Shown: positions 21,238 through 34,540, numbered from the stretch's first letter. The stretch: 64,000 nucleotides of DNA from Myrica gale (GCA_963930655.1 OZ005608.1:10788001-10852000), one strand, 5' to 3'. Notes: generated by a model not told the origin, from the letters alone. Program-made: numbers and translations.

Positions 21238-24200
21238 TGTCACGCCCCGAACGCAATCTCGTAGGGACAGTGACAGCGGCGAGCAATCCCGAGGGAAAGC
21301 CCCAGCGAACTTAATCATACATACAGCGGAAAAGAATCGAGAGAGAGACGGACCAACAACTCAACCAGACTTAACTGCATATATACCTCAAAGGAAATGT
21401 AGTGACATAAATACACAACACATAACTTTACATAACTAAAGTGACAGACCACATCTGTCAACAGTCACCAACAACAAAATACATAAAAGGTCTTCTCTCT
21501 CAAGACAGGTAGTCTTCCAGACTTCCTTCACCTGAAACATCTGGAATGATACATTTTTGAAAAACGTGAGTAAAAAAGACTCAGTAAGGGAAAACGTAAC
21601 TTGAAAACATGAACATGAAAAATCGTGAGTAAACATAATTCTTGATGTGCATGCATGCTTAATGGTTATGCACATTCTCTTGAACTTAAAAACATGTTCT
21701 TGTTCTTGAAATTGACACATGGTCCTTGAAAAGTGTTCTCTTCTTGACTTGTGGGCTACATACGCTCAATTTACCTCTGAAGTCAGGGTTATGCGTTTCC
21801 GTTGGAACCGTCTTCTATTTCCCTTGGAGACATTACATCTGGTCGAGCTAGCCCACCTTCTCGCATTCGTCCTTCAGTGTGGTTGCACTTACCTCTAGGA
21901 TCACGCATCCTTCTCGCATTCATCCTTCGGTATAGTGTCCTTCTTGATGGTACGGTACCGACCAGAGCCCTTAACTTAACTTGACATAAAACTTTCATAC
22001 ATCGTTTGCATAAAAACTTCTTTTAGAATTCATACAAATGCTCGTGTCATGTCATGCTTGCTTATGATGTTATGCTTGTTCATGATAAACTATGTTGTGT
22101 ACCATTCCAGTTTTCGTAAAAGTGTAAGTTTCTACTTACTTTCACTTACCTTGGTCTTCTTTGAGTTTCGGTATGAAGTTCGCCTACAAGCGATTCAAAT
22201 ACCTCACTTAGATACTCAAGAAATTAATCACATAGTCATTCAAAAATGCTTATAATTATTTCGGCTTCCCAAAAGTACTTATCTTTGAAAATACGATTTC
22301 ATTTACAAAAGATTGTTTTAATTAGCTATCATAAAACACTTGAAGAAAAGCAATTAAACACATGCATTAACATTTCATTCAAAGAATTCTAAGCTCAAAA
22401 CGGTAACTTATAATGAGCCTAACTCAATTTCCTCGTTCTAAACCTTACCAAACCTAATGTCCATCAAACTCTACCAACTTAACCTCTTGTTCCTCTTATA
22501 GACTTGCTGATCTAATCCACTTCATCAATATACTTTATAACAGCAAATTATCCCTATAAAAAACTTAACAAAAGTATAACCAAGGGCAGCAGCCTATTCG
22601 GCTCCTTTGTTCTCTTTTCTCCCATTTTATAACATTTTCTTGCCTTAACATGCAAATCATATTTACCCCTAGGTTTAAGCCACTGACCGAAACCCTAACA
22701 TCATCAAAACTAATTATGTTCACATCCAAAAGCAAGGGTTTACAACAGCAAGCTTACAACCTTCAAATCAAGGTGTTACACTTCCAATTTCATGTCATCC
22801 ATATACATGCATGTGAGAACTTCTCTACTTGCAATTGTTAGCCTAGATTATGGTCACTGACCTAAGCCGTAATGTCCCCTAAAACTCATATTTTTCATAT
22901 CCATGAACAATGCTTTAACACAGCAACATAACAGCAGCAAAATCAAAGGATTTTACACCTTAACTTCACATGAAATTAGGGTATACTTGTCCTTTTGCAA
23001 CTTACATTCTAACATATATTTCTAAGCTTGAACTAACCCAAAAACCGTGGCATTTAACAGCAATGATCACTCTCTAATCACAAGCCACAAGCCACAAATC
23101 AGAAACATTATTTTATCTAATGAAGTCACAAAATTCGGCCAACAAGCAACTATGTACATGCATGCTACTCTATTCAACATTAAAACTAAAATCATCACTT
23201 TCTAGCCCAATCCATGGCTTAAAACCCTTCCTCCAATCAACAACAACATTACAACAATAATTCCAACAATCCCAACCTAATCAGATCTAATATTCATGCA
23301 TCTACAACACAAGACACTCGGCCAAGACAACAAGTCCATTCCTTGAGAAAATCAAACCCTATCTTACCTTATAATGCTGAACACAAGAGCTGGTACCTAG
23401 CATAAAAATACTCAAGGTCAGAACCTAGGAAAGAAAAGGAACAAGAAGATGAACATGCAAAGAAACCAAATCCTATTACCTCTTCCTCCTACTATGTCAC
23501 TTGGCCAACACCAAAACTTTCTTTCTCTCTTTCTCTCGGCTTCTCTCTACTATGGCTACAAAGGGCTGAGATGAGAGCAAGAAGGTGTTGTGATGAGGCT
23601 TAAGGTGAGGGAAATGCTGAAAGTGGCGTGAGAAAAGAGGAAGGAAACTACTTTGGAGAAGTGAAAGGGGTGGGGTTCTCGGCTAAGGGAAAAATGAGCT
23701 GAAGGTGATGTGTGTCTCGGCCAAAAGAAAGATGAGCTGAGTGAGAGAGAGGCTATGCGAAATGGGTGAGAAGAAGTGAAGTGCCTCACAGCTGAATGAA
23801 TCTAGACTAGCTCATGGCAAGGAGGAAAAAGGGGAGAGCTTAGTTTGTATCGCCTAAGCTCAATGGATGGAATGGCCAGTTGACATGTTATTTGTCTTTT
23901 CTCCTTTGCTTGCATTTATTTCTTTGTCTCCTTCTTAAGCCCTTCACGTGAACTACTCTAAAAGCAATTTCAGTTTTCTCTTTGCCTTTCACGTAAATTC
24001 TATATTTCACTTAACTTTCATTTGTCCAATAGTTCATCTTTCTTTGTCTCTTATCACATGGACTACTTTATAGGCACATTAACCTATCTTTATCATAAGC
24101 ACACTAGCTTATCTCCATTCTAAGCACACTAACTTATCTCCATTATAATCACACTAACTTATCTCCATTATAATCATACTAACTTATCTCCATTATAAGC

Positions 24201-24701
24201 ACACTAACTTATCTCTTAGTTTTTTTATCAAACTATTCTATAAGCATACCAACTTATCACTTAATTCTCCCAATGATGCTTAAGACTACCTAATGGAGAT
24301 TAAGGTTACTTAACAAGGACATAAAATAATTTACATGCACAACATAGAATTTCACAACTATAGATTAATATGTAATGAATTTTACTTAGAGAATTTCGGC
24401 AATAATAAGAAATAAAATACTCTCCAAATATTCTTGGTATTTAATTTCATAAATCATTGTAGCATAATAATAAGTCAATGGAAAAATTAATTCATAAAGA
24501 AAATCTACCTTGAGAAATTCGGCCATGACAATTTATACTAACATAATCTCACATCATAATGAAAATACTTAAGGAAACTTATAGTTCCAAATATCATAAT
24601 CAATTTAACATCTTACATTTGCCAAACAATAGCCCCCTTGAATTTAAATCTAAAAACAAATATATAGAGCAAATAGCAAAAATGACATACGGGGTCTCAC
24701 A
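21238..24701. mobile_element. Solo LTR, about 3.46 kb, probably Ty3/gypsy
   Basis: It begins TGTCACGCCCCGAACG and ends GGGGTCTCACA, with TG...CA ends and a 5-bp ATCCC duplication on both sides (21233-21237 and 24702-24706). No gag or pol domain lies inside, so it is a solo LTR left by recombination between two LTRs. The length and the TGTCACGCCC start suggest a large-LTR gypsy lineage (inference). Confidence 0.82.
24074..24219 (+). repeat. 25-bp tandem array within the solo LTR
   Basis: Almost six copies of a unit close to GCACACTAACTTATCTCCAT plus TATAA, starting at 24074, 24099, 24124, 24149, 24174 and 24199. Copies in the middle differ by one or two bases. Confidence 0.85.
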
Positions 24702-24720
24702 ATCCCACAACTCCACGAGG

Positions 24721-24995
24721 TGAAGAAGACGTGTAAAATGCTATCTCATTTCACCACACTTTACGTATACAGTATCATGCACCTTTTATAAAGGTGTTGT
24801 AACAAAATTTCCTATATTTACGAAAGAATATTCGTACACTAAGGATTCGTTATAACAGACGAATCTGTGAGGAATGTTGTAGAGCATTCTGGAAGCTGGT
24901 GCGCTGTGCTCAGCTGAGCTTGAGGAGGTGACGAGTTGTGCTGAGGTGGAGGCTTCGGTGATGTGGTCTTCACATCAGGTGGCTGTGATTCAACA
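24721..24995 (-). repeat. 3' LTR of the copia element
   Basis: A 275-bp repeat starting TGAAGAAGACGTG on the plus strand and ending ATTCAACA. It matches 29087-29362, and its inner edge is preceded on the minus strand by the polypurine tract. Confidence 0.9.
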
Positions 24996-25009
24996 TCCCC
25001 TTGCAAGCC

Positions 25010-27780
25010 AAACGGTAGGGTAACCACGGTGAGGCTTGATCGTAAGGAGCTGAACCGAGATACTGAAAGAGGCTTGGTAAAGATGTCAGCGAGCTGGTAT
25101 TTGCTGTGAAGAAAAGAGACATGGAGAGTACCATTTGCAACCCGGTCCCGAACGAAGTGGAAATCTATGTTAACATATTTCGTACGAGAGTGTAGAACAG
25201 GGTTGACAGAGAGATATGTAGCTCCCAAATTATCACACGATAAGGTTGGGGGTGTGAAAGAAAGACCCCAAGCTCACACAGTAGAGATTGGACCCAAAGT
25301 AATTCGGCAGTGGTGTTAGCCACACTTTTATATTCAGCCTCAGTGCTTGATCGTGCAACTGTAGGCTGTTTTAGAGAAATCCAAGAGACAAGAGTGGAGC
25401 CTAAGAAGATGCAATGGCCACCAGTGCTTCTTCTATCACCAAGATAGTCGACCCAGTCAGCATCGGAGAAGGCAGTGAGCTGAGAAAGAGAAGAATGGAG
25501 AATGTGAAGACCATAGTGCGAAGTATGCCGAAGATAACAGAGAATGCGCTTCACGGCTTGCCAATGTGGAAGGCGAGGCGAGTGCATATATTGGCAGCCT
25601 TTGCTAACAGCAAAGGCTAAGTCCGGTCGGGTAAAAGACAGATATTGCAGGCCTCCAACTATGTTGCGAAACTCAGTCGGGTTGTCAAAGGGATCACTAA
25701 GTGTAGCTAATAAGTTAGTAGTCGTAGCAAGTGGAGAAGCAATTGATTTTGAAGATGACATACTAGCTCGAAGAAGAAGGTCTTCAATATACTTGCGCTG
25801 AGACAAGATAATACCATCTGTTGTAGAGTGAACTTCAATGCTGAGGAAGAAAGATAGAGGACCCAGATCCTTAACTGGAAAAGCTTTACCAAAAGTAGTA
25901 ACCAGTTGAGAGATGGCAGAAGGACTTGAACTAGTGATGACAATGTCATCAACGTAAACCAAAACATACAATGTGAGTGAAGCTTGGCGGAGAATGAACA
26001 GAGAAGAATTAGACCGGGAAGCCTTGAAACCGAGCTCAAGAAGATGGCTGTTGAGGCGAGAGAACCACGCCCAAAGAGCCTGTTTCAAACCATATAGGGC
26101 CTTCTGCAACTTGCAAATGTTAGAAGGAAAATCAGGATGTGAGAAGTCGGGAGGCAGGCACATATACACAGTCTCAGATAGACTGTCATGTAAGAAGGCA
26201 TTTTGGATGACAAGTTGCCGAATAGGCCATTTGGAAGATATGGCAATGGTGAGAACAGTGTGACCAGTTGTGGGCTTAACCACAGGGCTGAATGTCTCAA
26301 TGAAATCAACATCGGCAAGTTGATGGTAGCTCTTCGCAACCAATCAAGCTTTCCGACGTTCAAGAGAACCATCTCTGCATGATACTTAGATCTGAAAATC
26401 CATCTGCAACCAACAATACTATTAGAGGTAGCAAGGGGTACAAGGGTCCATGTATTGTTTTGGAGAAGGGCATGAAATTCAAGATTCATAGCATGGCGCC
26501 ATTTCGGATATTTTAAGGCCGCTGTAATGGTGGAGGGAGAGTCTGGGACAGGAACAGTAGGAGTAAGGGATGTGAGATGGGCACGAGGTAGGGGCCAGGT
26601 AATAGTGTCGTCAGTGTGGACCTTGGGACAATAGATATTGTTACTGGACCGAGTGGAAACACGTTGGACAGGTGTAGGGCTGGGTAAAGGAGAGGGCCTA
26701 GAGGTGGAAATGCTTGGTGATGTAGGTGAGAGAGGTTGTCTTTGCTCGGTAAAGGAGATGTGGACAAGGAGTGAAATAAAGGCAAGAGCAGTAAGGCAGG
26801 TAAAGGAGAAGTGAAAATAGGTCCCATGGTACTCTTGAAAGGGAAAAATGTCTCATCAAAGATAACATGAGGAGTTATATAACGTCTGCCAGTGGGTTTG
26901 TGAAGGCAAATAAAGCCTTTGTGAGAGGAACTGTAACCAATGAACACAAACTGTAAAGAATGATCATGGAGCTTGTGTTTAGTGTAAGGCTGGAGATGAG
27001 GCCAACACGCACAACCAAAAGTTTTTAAAGATATATAATCAGGATGTTTGTTGTAGAGAATAAAGAAAGAAGATTTGTTAGCAAGAGAGGGAGATGAAAG
27101 CCTATTAGTAAGGAGACAACAGTGCTAAAAGCTTTTGGCCAAAAAGAATAAGACAGAGAAGAGTGTGAGAGCAAAGCGAGGCCAGTCTCAACAATGTGTC
27201 GGTGTTTCCGTTCTGCAGTGCCATTTTGTTGAGGGACATGGGGACAAGAAATACGATGTAAAATGCCTTGAGACTTAAAGTGATATTGTAAAGATTGAAA
27301 TTCGCCTCCCCAGTCTGATTGGACACATTTGATTTTAGAGGTAAACTGATTCTCAACTAAAAGTTGAAAATGTAAGAAAATTCCATGAACATCAGATTTA
27401 AGCTTAAGAGGGTACAACCAAGAGAAACGACTGAAATCTTCTATAAAAACAACATAGTATTTAAAACCAAATAAATACAAAAATTGGGGAGGGACCCCAT
27501 AAATCAGTATGCACTATGTGGAGAGGTACAGAAGACCGAGAATGAGTGTTGGAGAAGGGTAATGTATGGCTCACCAAGAGGACAAGTGAGGTAGTTGAAA
27601 CTGACGTAGAACAGATTGCACCACTCGAAGGGAAGGATGGCTGAGACGGTGGTGCCATTGAGAAATGGATGTACGTTCACCTACAAGTGCTGATGGAGAA
27701 GGAGTAGCAGAAGGGAAGACGTAAAGACCATTCTCAGTGGGGTCGCAAAGAAGAACACTCTGAGTGTGGATATCCTTCAC
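25010..27780 (-). pseudogene. Copia pol: integrase, reverse transcriptase and RNase H
   Basis: Read on the minus strand. At 27780-27571 lies the GAG-pre-integrase region (WHHRLSHPSLRVVQ). At 27480-27025 is the integrase core with VQSDWGGEFQS and an HxxxxPQQNGTAERKHR block. At 26947-26513 is the low-complexity Pro/Leu linker beginning FIGYSSSHKGFICLH. Reverse transcriptase follows at 26489-25165 in two frames, with the catalytic YVDDIVI. RNase H reads RSSTEAEYKSVANTTAELLW near 25350-25290, and its end runs in another frame (KPLSVSRFSSLRSSL) to about 25010. At least three frame changes separate these pieces, so no full polyprotein can be made. Confidence 0.88.
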
Positions 27781-27960
27781 AACAAAAAAGGAAGAATGAA
27801 ACTAAAAAAAGATAGAGTTATCACTACAAAACATACGAACAGAAACAAGGTTCTTTGTTAAGGAAGGAACATGTAACAGATGTTGCAAAGACAACGTGGG
27901 AGAAGAACAAGGATGAAATGTGTCACCAATATTTTGAATGGAGAGACCTGAACCATCACC

Positions 27961-29055
27961 AATCTTGACCTAGTCCTCGCCGGAGTAAGGTTGAGGATCG
28001 ATGGAGAGATTGTGATAGTCAGCAGTCATATGGTTTGTAGCAGATGTATCAGGATACCAGTAGCCATCAGATGATTGATTTGGAAGAGATGAGTAGTTTG
28101 CCGAGAAGGACTGTGGAGCGGAAGCTTGGAAGTCATGATTGAATCTGTTGTAGCAGATAAGTGCAGAGTGTCCAGCTTTGGAACAAACTTGGCATACTGG
28201 AGAGTTAGCTGGAAAATCATGAAGACCACCACGAGAATGTCCACGGTTGTCATGATAGCCCCTGCCACGGCCACGATTTCCATGGCCTTGCTGCTGTTGA
28301 GAGGAGAAGGAGCCAGTGTTCTGAGAGGTGTTGTTTTTAGTGGACAAGTTTGCAGAAATGTCAAGAGAGGAGGTAGTGGTGGTCTGTTGATGGGATAGTC
28401 GGGCTTCATGAGTGAGGAGGAAGCCATAGACTTCTTCAGAGAACAATGGGTCTAAACGGGTAGTGAGAGAAGTGACAAGTGAATCGTATTCAGGGTCAAG
28501 ACCAGCAAGTAAAAAAGTGGTGAACTCTGAAATGGACAAAGGCTTCCCTGCAGCAGCTAAGGTGTTGGCCAACAACTTAGCTTTATGGTAGTAGTCGGAG
28601 ATAGAGTCTGTATTTTTCTTGAGTGTAGCAAGCTGCTACTGGAGATGCATAAGACATGACTGAGATTATGTGGCAAAGAGACTTTCAAGAGAGGACCATG
28701 CTGACTGTGAAGTAAGATGCCCAATAACTTGAGCAATTAGTGGCTCGGATAAGGAGGAGATAATGGCACTAATGATAAGTTGATCCTGTTGTTGCCAAGT
28801 AGAAAACACATGGTTTGGAGTGACATTATCTTCAAGATACGCAGCTGGTTGAGGTATTGAACCATCAATGTAGCCATAAAGACGTTGGCCACGAAAATAA
28901 GGAAGGAGTTGGGTTCTCTAGAGAAGATAATTATTGTGTGTAAGTTTAACGGTTACAAGGTGAGGGAGGTTTGTAAGAGAGGGAGCTATGGCAGGTGGGG
29001 CTGAGGAAGACGATGGAGGAACCACCGAAGAAGATGGAGGTTCTTCAGACGCCAT
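27961..29055 (-). pseudogene. Copia gag with zinc knuckle, interrupted
   Basis: The start codon is at 29055 (MASEEPPSSSVVPPSSSS). An in-frame TAG replaces the Trp of the usual NYLLWR motif at about 28920, and further stops follow near 28665 and 28635. The later part, open from 28575, contains the CCHC knuckle (CQVCSKAGHSALIC) and a Gly/Arg-rich stretch (GHGNRGRGRGYHDNRG). It encodes the remains of the capsid protein. Confidence 0.85.
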
Positions 29056-29074
29056 GGACGTTTGTCCTATTCAC

Positions 29075-29086
29075 GCTTTGATACCA
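29075..29086 (-). other. Copia primer-binding site (initiator tRNA-Met)
   Basis: On the minus strand, directly after the 5' LTR, the sequence is TGGTATCAAAGC. It differs by one base from TGGTATCAGAGC, which is complementary to the 3' end of initiator tRNA-Met. Confidence 0.85.
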
Positions 29087-29362
29087 TGAAGAAGACGTGT
29101 AAAATCTTATCTCATTTCACCACACTTTATGTATACAGTTTCATGCACCTTTTTATAAAGGTGCTGTAACAAACTTTCCTATATTTACGTAAGAATATTC
29201 GTACACTAAGGATTTGTTATAACAGACGAATCTGTGAGGAATGTTGTAGAGCATTCTGGAAGTTGGTGCGCTGTGCTCAGCTGAGCTGGAGGAGGTGACG
29301 AGTTGTGCTGAGGTGGAGGCTTCGGTGATGTGGTCTTCACATCAGTTGACTGTGATTCAAAA
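29087..29362 (-). repeat. 5' LTR of the copia element
   Basis: A 276-bp copy of the left LTR. The outer terminal dinucleotide appears mutated (minus strand TTTTGAATC against TGTTGAATC in the other copy). Confidence 0.88.
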
Positions 29363-29367
29363 CGAGG

Positions 29368-31310
29368 GAGCCTCGTCGGGGTTGTGCCATGCACCCTGAC
29401 AATTTTTTTAATGTTTTAGATAATTATAATTTTTTCTAATTTCTTATGATCGTAGTTTAATAGGACATGATATGGATAGATTGAACATGTCAGCAATTTT
29501 TGTAAGTTGTGAACCAAAATTTGATGGAAGGGCATATGTGAGAAATGGGTCAAACCACATGGACCAAGGGAAAAGAAGAAGAAAAAGAAAGAACCCTACA
29601 GACATTTCTAAGAAAAATTGATACCACATAGACACTCCTTATAATTTAGCATTTTTTTAAATATTTGTATATATTTAGTTATTTTGGTACGATTTTTTTT
29701 AAATAGTTTTTTTTTCAAAATATCACCAAAAATTTTAATTTTGTTAATTAATTAATTAATTAATTATTTTAGAAGCATGAAGGTTTGTGGCACCAATTTC
29801 TTTTTAATTTTTAATATTCTCTTAATAATTGTAAGTTTTTTTTTATATTTTTGTAAAATAATTTTATCCTTTTTATTTTATTAAATTTACAAAATTATTT
29901 TTTATTTTTTAAAATTTTCTAGTTTGTTCATATATTTTTATATTTTTCTCTGTTGATTGAAGTTATTTGTTGTATTTAATTTAATTTTTGCCAATTAATT
30001 TTACGCCCTTATTTTAGTAAATTTCACCAAAATTATATTGTATTTTAAATTTCATAATAATTTTGATAATTTTAATCTATAATTTTTTTTGCAAATTTAT
30101 AATGTGATTTCTTTCATAAAATTTCCATGTTTTTTATTTTATTTTTTTTAATTTTATGCATGTTTTTTTTTTAAAATTTGATATTTTAACTACTTTGATA
30201 TTTGTATAACTATTATTTATTTATTTATATTATATTTATGAGTTTCTGATTTTTGTAATTTTTTAAATACAATGATCGCGAAACATATAATGTTGTCGAA
30301 TAAAAAATAATATAAATAATTCCAATACTGTCTTGCCAATTAACAAGCCTCAGAAATAGGCATAGCCTGAGGGCTGAGTTGCGTACGTACTCAGACCTGA
30401 TAAGTATATTGGATTGGGACAAGGAGACCCAAGTAGCTCACTTAAAGCCAAACTTGTATTCAATCCCTAATAGCTAATTGCTGCCTCTTCTGCTGCTGAA
30501 ACAGCGTGCTTCTTTCCTTCTCTCTTCTAACTTCTACGATGGATTGGACCAGAAAAAAACGAAGTTTTATTTATACAAACCCCTGCTTAATTACGTATAA
30601 TCTTAATCCATATTCTATGATCCATCCCTCATGAGATGTACACCTGCATGAACAAAGTACGTACTTTGTCAAATCCGCATACGAACGTAAAATTAAACAA
30701 ATACTGCTACCATGCTATAATTAACTACTTAATTAAGCTAATGTTTCCTCTATTATGGTGTAAATGATCTGACGTCAGAAGCTAAAATAATAATAATAAC
30801 AATTAAAAATTTTCTTTTAAATTATTGTCTTCGAAGGAGGTCCGAAGTAGTCAAACGATAGATCCATAGACAATATTCTGACTTCCCCAATTAAGCACAT
30901 TTTCAAAGGAATGAAACTGGGGTCACCCACAGGCCACAGCTAGTGGGCTGCTGGTGCAGCAGTGCTTCGACACCCAACATATATAATTTGCTAGGACTGC
31001 AAATTAAAATATGAATACAACTGCATGACAACCAGACGCTGGTCTCCAGCACCAAGGAAATTTCAGTTTGTTCCTCTAGAAAACCCTCCCGATCGAGAAA
31101 AATTTTAATTGCACTTTTATTTATAATTTGAGACTTGAGTGGTCTCCAGTTACATGCATGACCCCAGCAGTACTGTGAGATTATACAAGAAAACACACGC
31201 ACGCCAGGTCTCACACCAGAACAGTCCAAGATTGTAATGGCAGATATGGGCTCCATATCTCTCCTCCATTCCAAACCCTCCACCCCCTCATCTTTAACCA
31301 GCCACCCCCT
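29368..31310. other. Intergenic, strongly AT-rich upstream of PRK
   Basis: No gene is seen. Between 29640 and 30300 the DNA is close to pure A/T with a TTAATTAATTAATTAATTAA run at about 29744. From about 30400 the composition becomes mixed. A minus-strand open frame at 30903-31385 (160 codons) lacks recognisable motifs and is treated as chance, because it crosses the PRK promoter side. Confidence 0.4.
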
Positions 31311-31316
31311 TGTTAC

Positions 31317-31322
31317 CACGTG
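31317..31322. promoter_or_regulatory. G-box upstream of PRK
   Basis: CACGTG within the 10-bp palindrome ACCACGTGGT (31315-31324), about 550 bp upstream of the PRK start codon. G-boxes bind bZIP and PIF-type bHLH factors and are common in light-regulated photosynthesis genes. Use at this gene is inferred. Confidence 0.5.
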
Positions 31323-31717
31323 GTGCTGCAAATATCCAAAATGCAATTCATCACCACCAAGCTTCTCCATGCCTTCTTTTATCAAGTCATACTCATGAGC
31401 AATCCCATCTCTCTTTTCTTTTTTCTTTTTTATTTCAAGTGATAATAAACAAATGTATCCGTAGACCTTCTCTCTTGCTTCGTAAATAAAAAATAATTGA
31501 CTATTTTACCCAATTCCCACTGGTTTGGGCCATCCATGTCCCCCCTCATGATGTCACCTTTAAAATTACCTCCAAATTTGTCCAAAACCAGGGGTAATCA
31601 CATTAAAAAAAATAAACAAAAGGATACATCAGCCTTCCATCACCAGGCCAACATTTTCCTTCCCTTCCAAAATGCCTTTTCCTTTCATCTACCTCTTACT
31701 TGTGTCCCAGAGTTTCC

Positions 31718-31725
31718 GTATAAAT
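31718..31725 (+). promoter_or_regulatory. Putative TATA box of PRK
   Basis: GTATAAAT about 145 bp upstream of the PRK ATG, leaving room for a 5' UTR of roughly 110 bp. No transcript evidence is available. Confidence 0.5.
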
Positions 31726-31868
31726 TCAGGAGGAAGACAAGCAGCCAAAACCATTCCATGACTGCTCCCGAAACCAGCTAAGAGTTGCCAAAAGCCGATT
31801 GAACGTCCATCGATCTCTTCCTCTCTAGCTCAGATCGAGCTCTGTGAATTCCTGAGTAGAGGCAGAAA

Positions 31869-34540
31869 ATGGCAAGTTGCACAGCCTACACAACCCACTC
31901 CCTCAATTCCAAATGTTCAATCTACACACCATCAAAAACCCACTTGGGATTTCACCAAAAACAGGTAGTTTTCTACACTACTGGCAAGAAGACCAGCAAG
32001 AGAGGCAGCTGCGCCTCCCGCCCGTATGTGATTACATGCTCAGTAAGTGACACACAGACAGTTGTGATTGGTCTGGCAGCCGACTCAGGATGTGGGAAGA
32101 GTACCTTCATGAGAAGGCTGACCAGTGTGTTTGGAGGAGCTGCAGAGCCACCCAAGGGAGGCAACCCCGATTCCAACACCCTCATCAGTGACACCACCAC
32201 CGTCATATGCTTGGATGACTATCACTCACTGGATAGGACTGGAAGGAAACAGAAGGGAGTCACTGCGCTTGACCCAAGAGCCAACAACTTTGATCTCATG
32301 TACGAGCAGGTTAAGGCTCTCAAGGATGGGATTGCTGTTCAAAAGCCCATTTACAATCACGTAAGTGGTCTATTGGATCCTCCGGAGCTCATCAAGCCTC
32401 CCAAGATCCTTGTTATTGAAGGTTTGCACCCAATGTAAGTAAAGCGCAAGCAGTCAGTCTCTCTCTCTCTCTCTCACACACACAGACACATACAGAGAAA
32501 AACACACACACACGAACATCTATTTAAAATTCTTGGATTTTTTTCTCATTTGAAGAACAAGGACTTTACATAAGACGGATTTGTTTTTTGTTTTCTTGTA
32601 ATTTTCGTAATATGTTGTTAATTTTTCTATTTTTTTAATCAAAATATTAATATTTTCTTGCTTTATCCTTTTCCTTTAGCATACATCTCTATTTTCTCCA
32701 AAAATTGTCAACATATTCTGTGAACAAAATGAAAAAAAGAAAAAGAAAAGAAGAAGATATGTTCAAGTCCTTCTACAATACTCTCACCAGATAAATAATT
32801 TACGTGGCATCTATAATGTCTACTAATGTTTTCTAATTTCATTTGCAGAGCATATTGCCCAAAAGAAAGAATTAAAAACCAAAAACCATGATTACCAAAA
32901 ACAAAAAATAGTGAAAGGTGCTTTCATGGGTTCTTGGCTAAGAGCCCAGAGATAGGATGAAAGTTTATCTAAATCTATTGTATGGTTGTGGAATTGTAAC
33001 GGTCGTTGTCAGCCTTTTCTTGGTGGGCCTTACACCACACTTAGGGGTCCGCTACTTCTATTATTACTTCTAGTACATAACTCTTTAAGGTGCCTAATTG
33101 CATTGAACCCGGAAGCAGGAGATATACACATACACACAAAGATAGATGCATTGAAATTCTCTGGCTCTAATGGGACAATCTTATTCATGTCTCTGGACTA
33201 ATTAGTTCGTAATTTGCGGATCGGCACCTCAATTTAATGTCTGTGATGTTTTGTTGTTTCAGTAATGTCATACGTCTGGGCCTAGTAGGGTAGAAAGGAG
33301 ATAATTTTTCATATAATAATGATAAATTTTTGGTGAGAAACAGGACTGTCCTTGCATGTCGGATTGATTAAGTAGTCGTCTCTTGCCCACATTCAGGTTT
33401 GATGCACGAGTAAGGGACCTCTTGGACTTCAGTATCTACTTGGACATCAGCAATGAGGTTAAGTTCGCATGGAAAATACAGGTAAGCACTCTGTAAAATC
33501 CAGTTTCAAAGTTGCTCCCAATCTTGGTACATCGATTCAACTTGTCAAGTGACCCATTTGATCCGACCAATATGTTGGGTGACATTTCAGAGGGACATGG
33601 CAGAGAGAGGGCACAGCCTTGAAAGCATCAAAGCTAGTATCGAAGCTAGAAAGCCTGATTTTGAAGCATATATCGGTAATCCTTTTCTAGCCATGGTTTC
33701 TCCACTTCCAAGTGGTTTAGTCATCGTGCTCAATCTGTGTTGTGACGATTTCTCAAAATAGGCAAACCCAACGTTGATATTTGTGCCTGGTGCAGATCCA
33801 CAAAAGCAATATGCAGATGCAGTGATTGAAGTATTGCCTACCCAACTCATTCCGGATGATAACGAGGGGAAGGTTCTGCGAGTCAGGTTGATAATGAAAG
33901 AAGGGGTGAAATTTTTCAGCCCAGTCTACCTCTTTGATGAAGGCTCTACCATCTCATGGATTCCATGCGGGAGAAAGCTTACCTGCTCATACCCTGGCAT
34001 CAAATTTTTCTATGGCCCTGACTCTTATTTTGGCCACGAGGTACCATCTAATTAGAGCTTCTAAACCCCAGCACTGTCCGATTATCTTCTCTTGCTCTGC
34101 AAAACTCTTCGCCAAGTTGTTCCTCGTTCCCCGTATTTTAAGTCAGTTGATTACGTGATCATGGAAAAAGTGGCTAGAAGTTAGCTAAAACTCAGAAAGC
34201 TTATAAGATAAATCACTAGAGCCTTTCAAAACTGGCCATATATACCTGCTTGTGATTTGACACTAACGTGCCTGCTTGTTTATCTTAGGTGTCTGTGGTG
34301 GAGATGGATGGGCAATTTGACAGATTAGATGAGCTCATTTACGTCGAAAGCCATCTGAGCAACATCTCTTCCAAGTTCTACGGAGAAGTCACCCAACAAA
34401 TGTTGAAGCATTCCGATTTCCCTGGAAGTAACAATGGAACTGGTTTCTTCCAAACCATTATCGGGTTGAAGTTTAGAGACATATACGAGCAGATAATCGC
34501 CAGCAGGGCCAAAACTCCAGCACAAGCGACAAAGGCATAA
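31869..34540 (+). CDS. PRK: Phosphoribulokinase, chloroplast
   Basis: PRK makes ribulose-1,5-bisphosphate from ribulose-5-phosphate and ATP, the last step of CO2-acceptor regeneration in the Calvin-Benson cycle in the stroma. Five exons (31869-32434, 33397-33481, 33591-33675, 33796-34040, 34289-34540) with GT-AG borders close in frame to 410 aa. Residues 1-59 form a Ser/Thr-rich transit peptide; Ser60 aligns with the start of mature spinach PRK. The P-loop GLAADSGCGKST spans 68-79. Cys75 and Cys114 (mature 16 and 55), and Cys303 and Cys309 (mature 244 and 250), are the thioredoxin- and CP12-linked redox pairs; all four are present. The protein ends AKTPAQATKA, typical for plants. The gene appears intact and is bounded by repeats on both sides. 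Confidence 0.97.

Larger units (their letters stand above)
24721..29362 (-). mobile_element. Ty1/copia LTR retrotransposon, full-length but broken
   Basis: Oriented right to left. The LTRs are 24721-24995 (3') and 29087-29362 (5'), with about 13 mismatches and one indel between them (about 95 % identical by eye). The 5-bp duplication CGAGG lies at 24716-24720 and 29363-29367. A primer-binding site for initiator tRNA-Met and a polypurine tract (CAAGGGGA, complement at 24996-25003) are present. The order gag, integrase, reverse transcriptase, RNase H on the minus strand is the copia order. In-frame stops and frameshifts break it. It inserted only 14 bp from the solo LTR. Confidence 0.92.

Noticed and set aside
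21113..21439. 108-codon open frame
   Set aside because: It crosses the solo-LTR boundary at 21238, so it cannot be one gene.
24074..24219. Repeat array considered as CRISPR-like
   Set aside because: Contiguous 25-bp tandem units with no spacers, inside a plant LTR.
30903..31385. 160-codon minus-strand open frame upstream of PRK
   Set aside because: No domain, odd composition, and it covers the PRK promoter region including the G-box; most likely chance.
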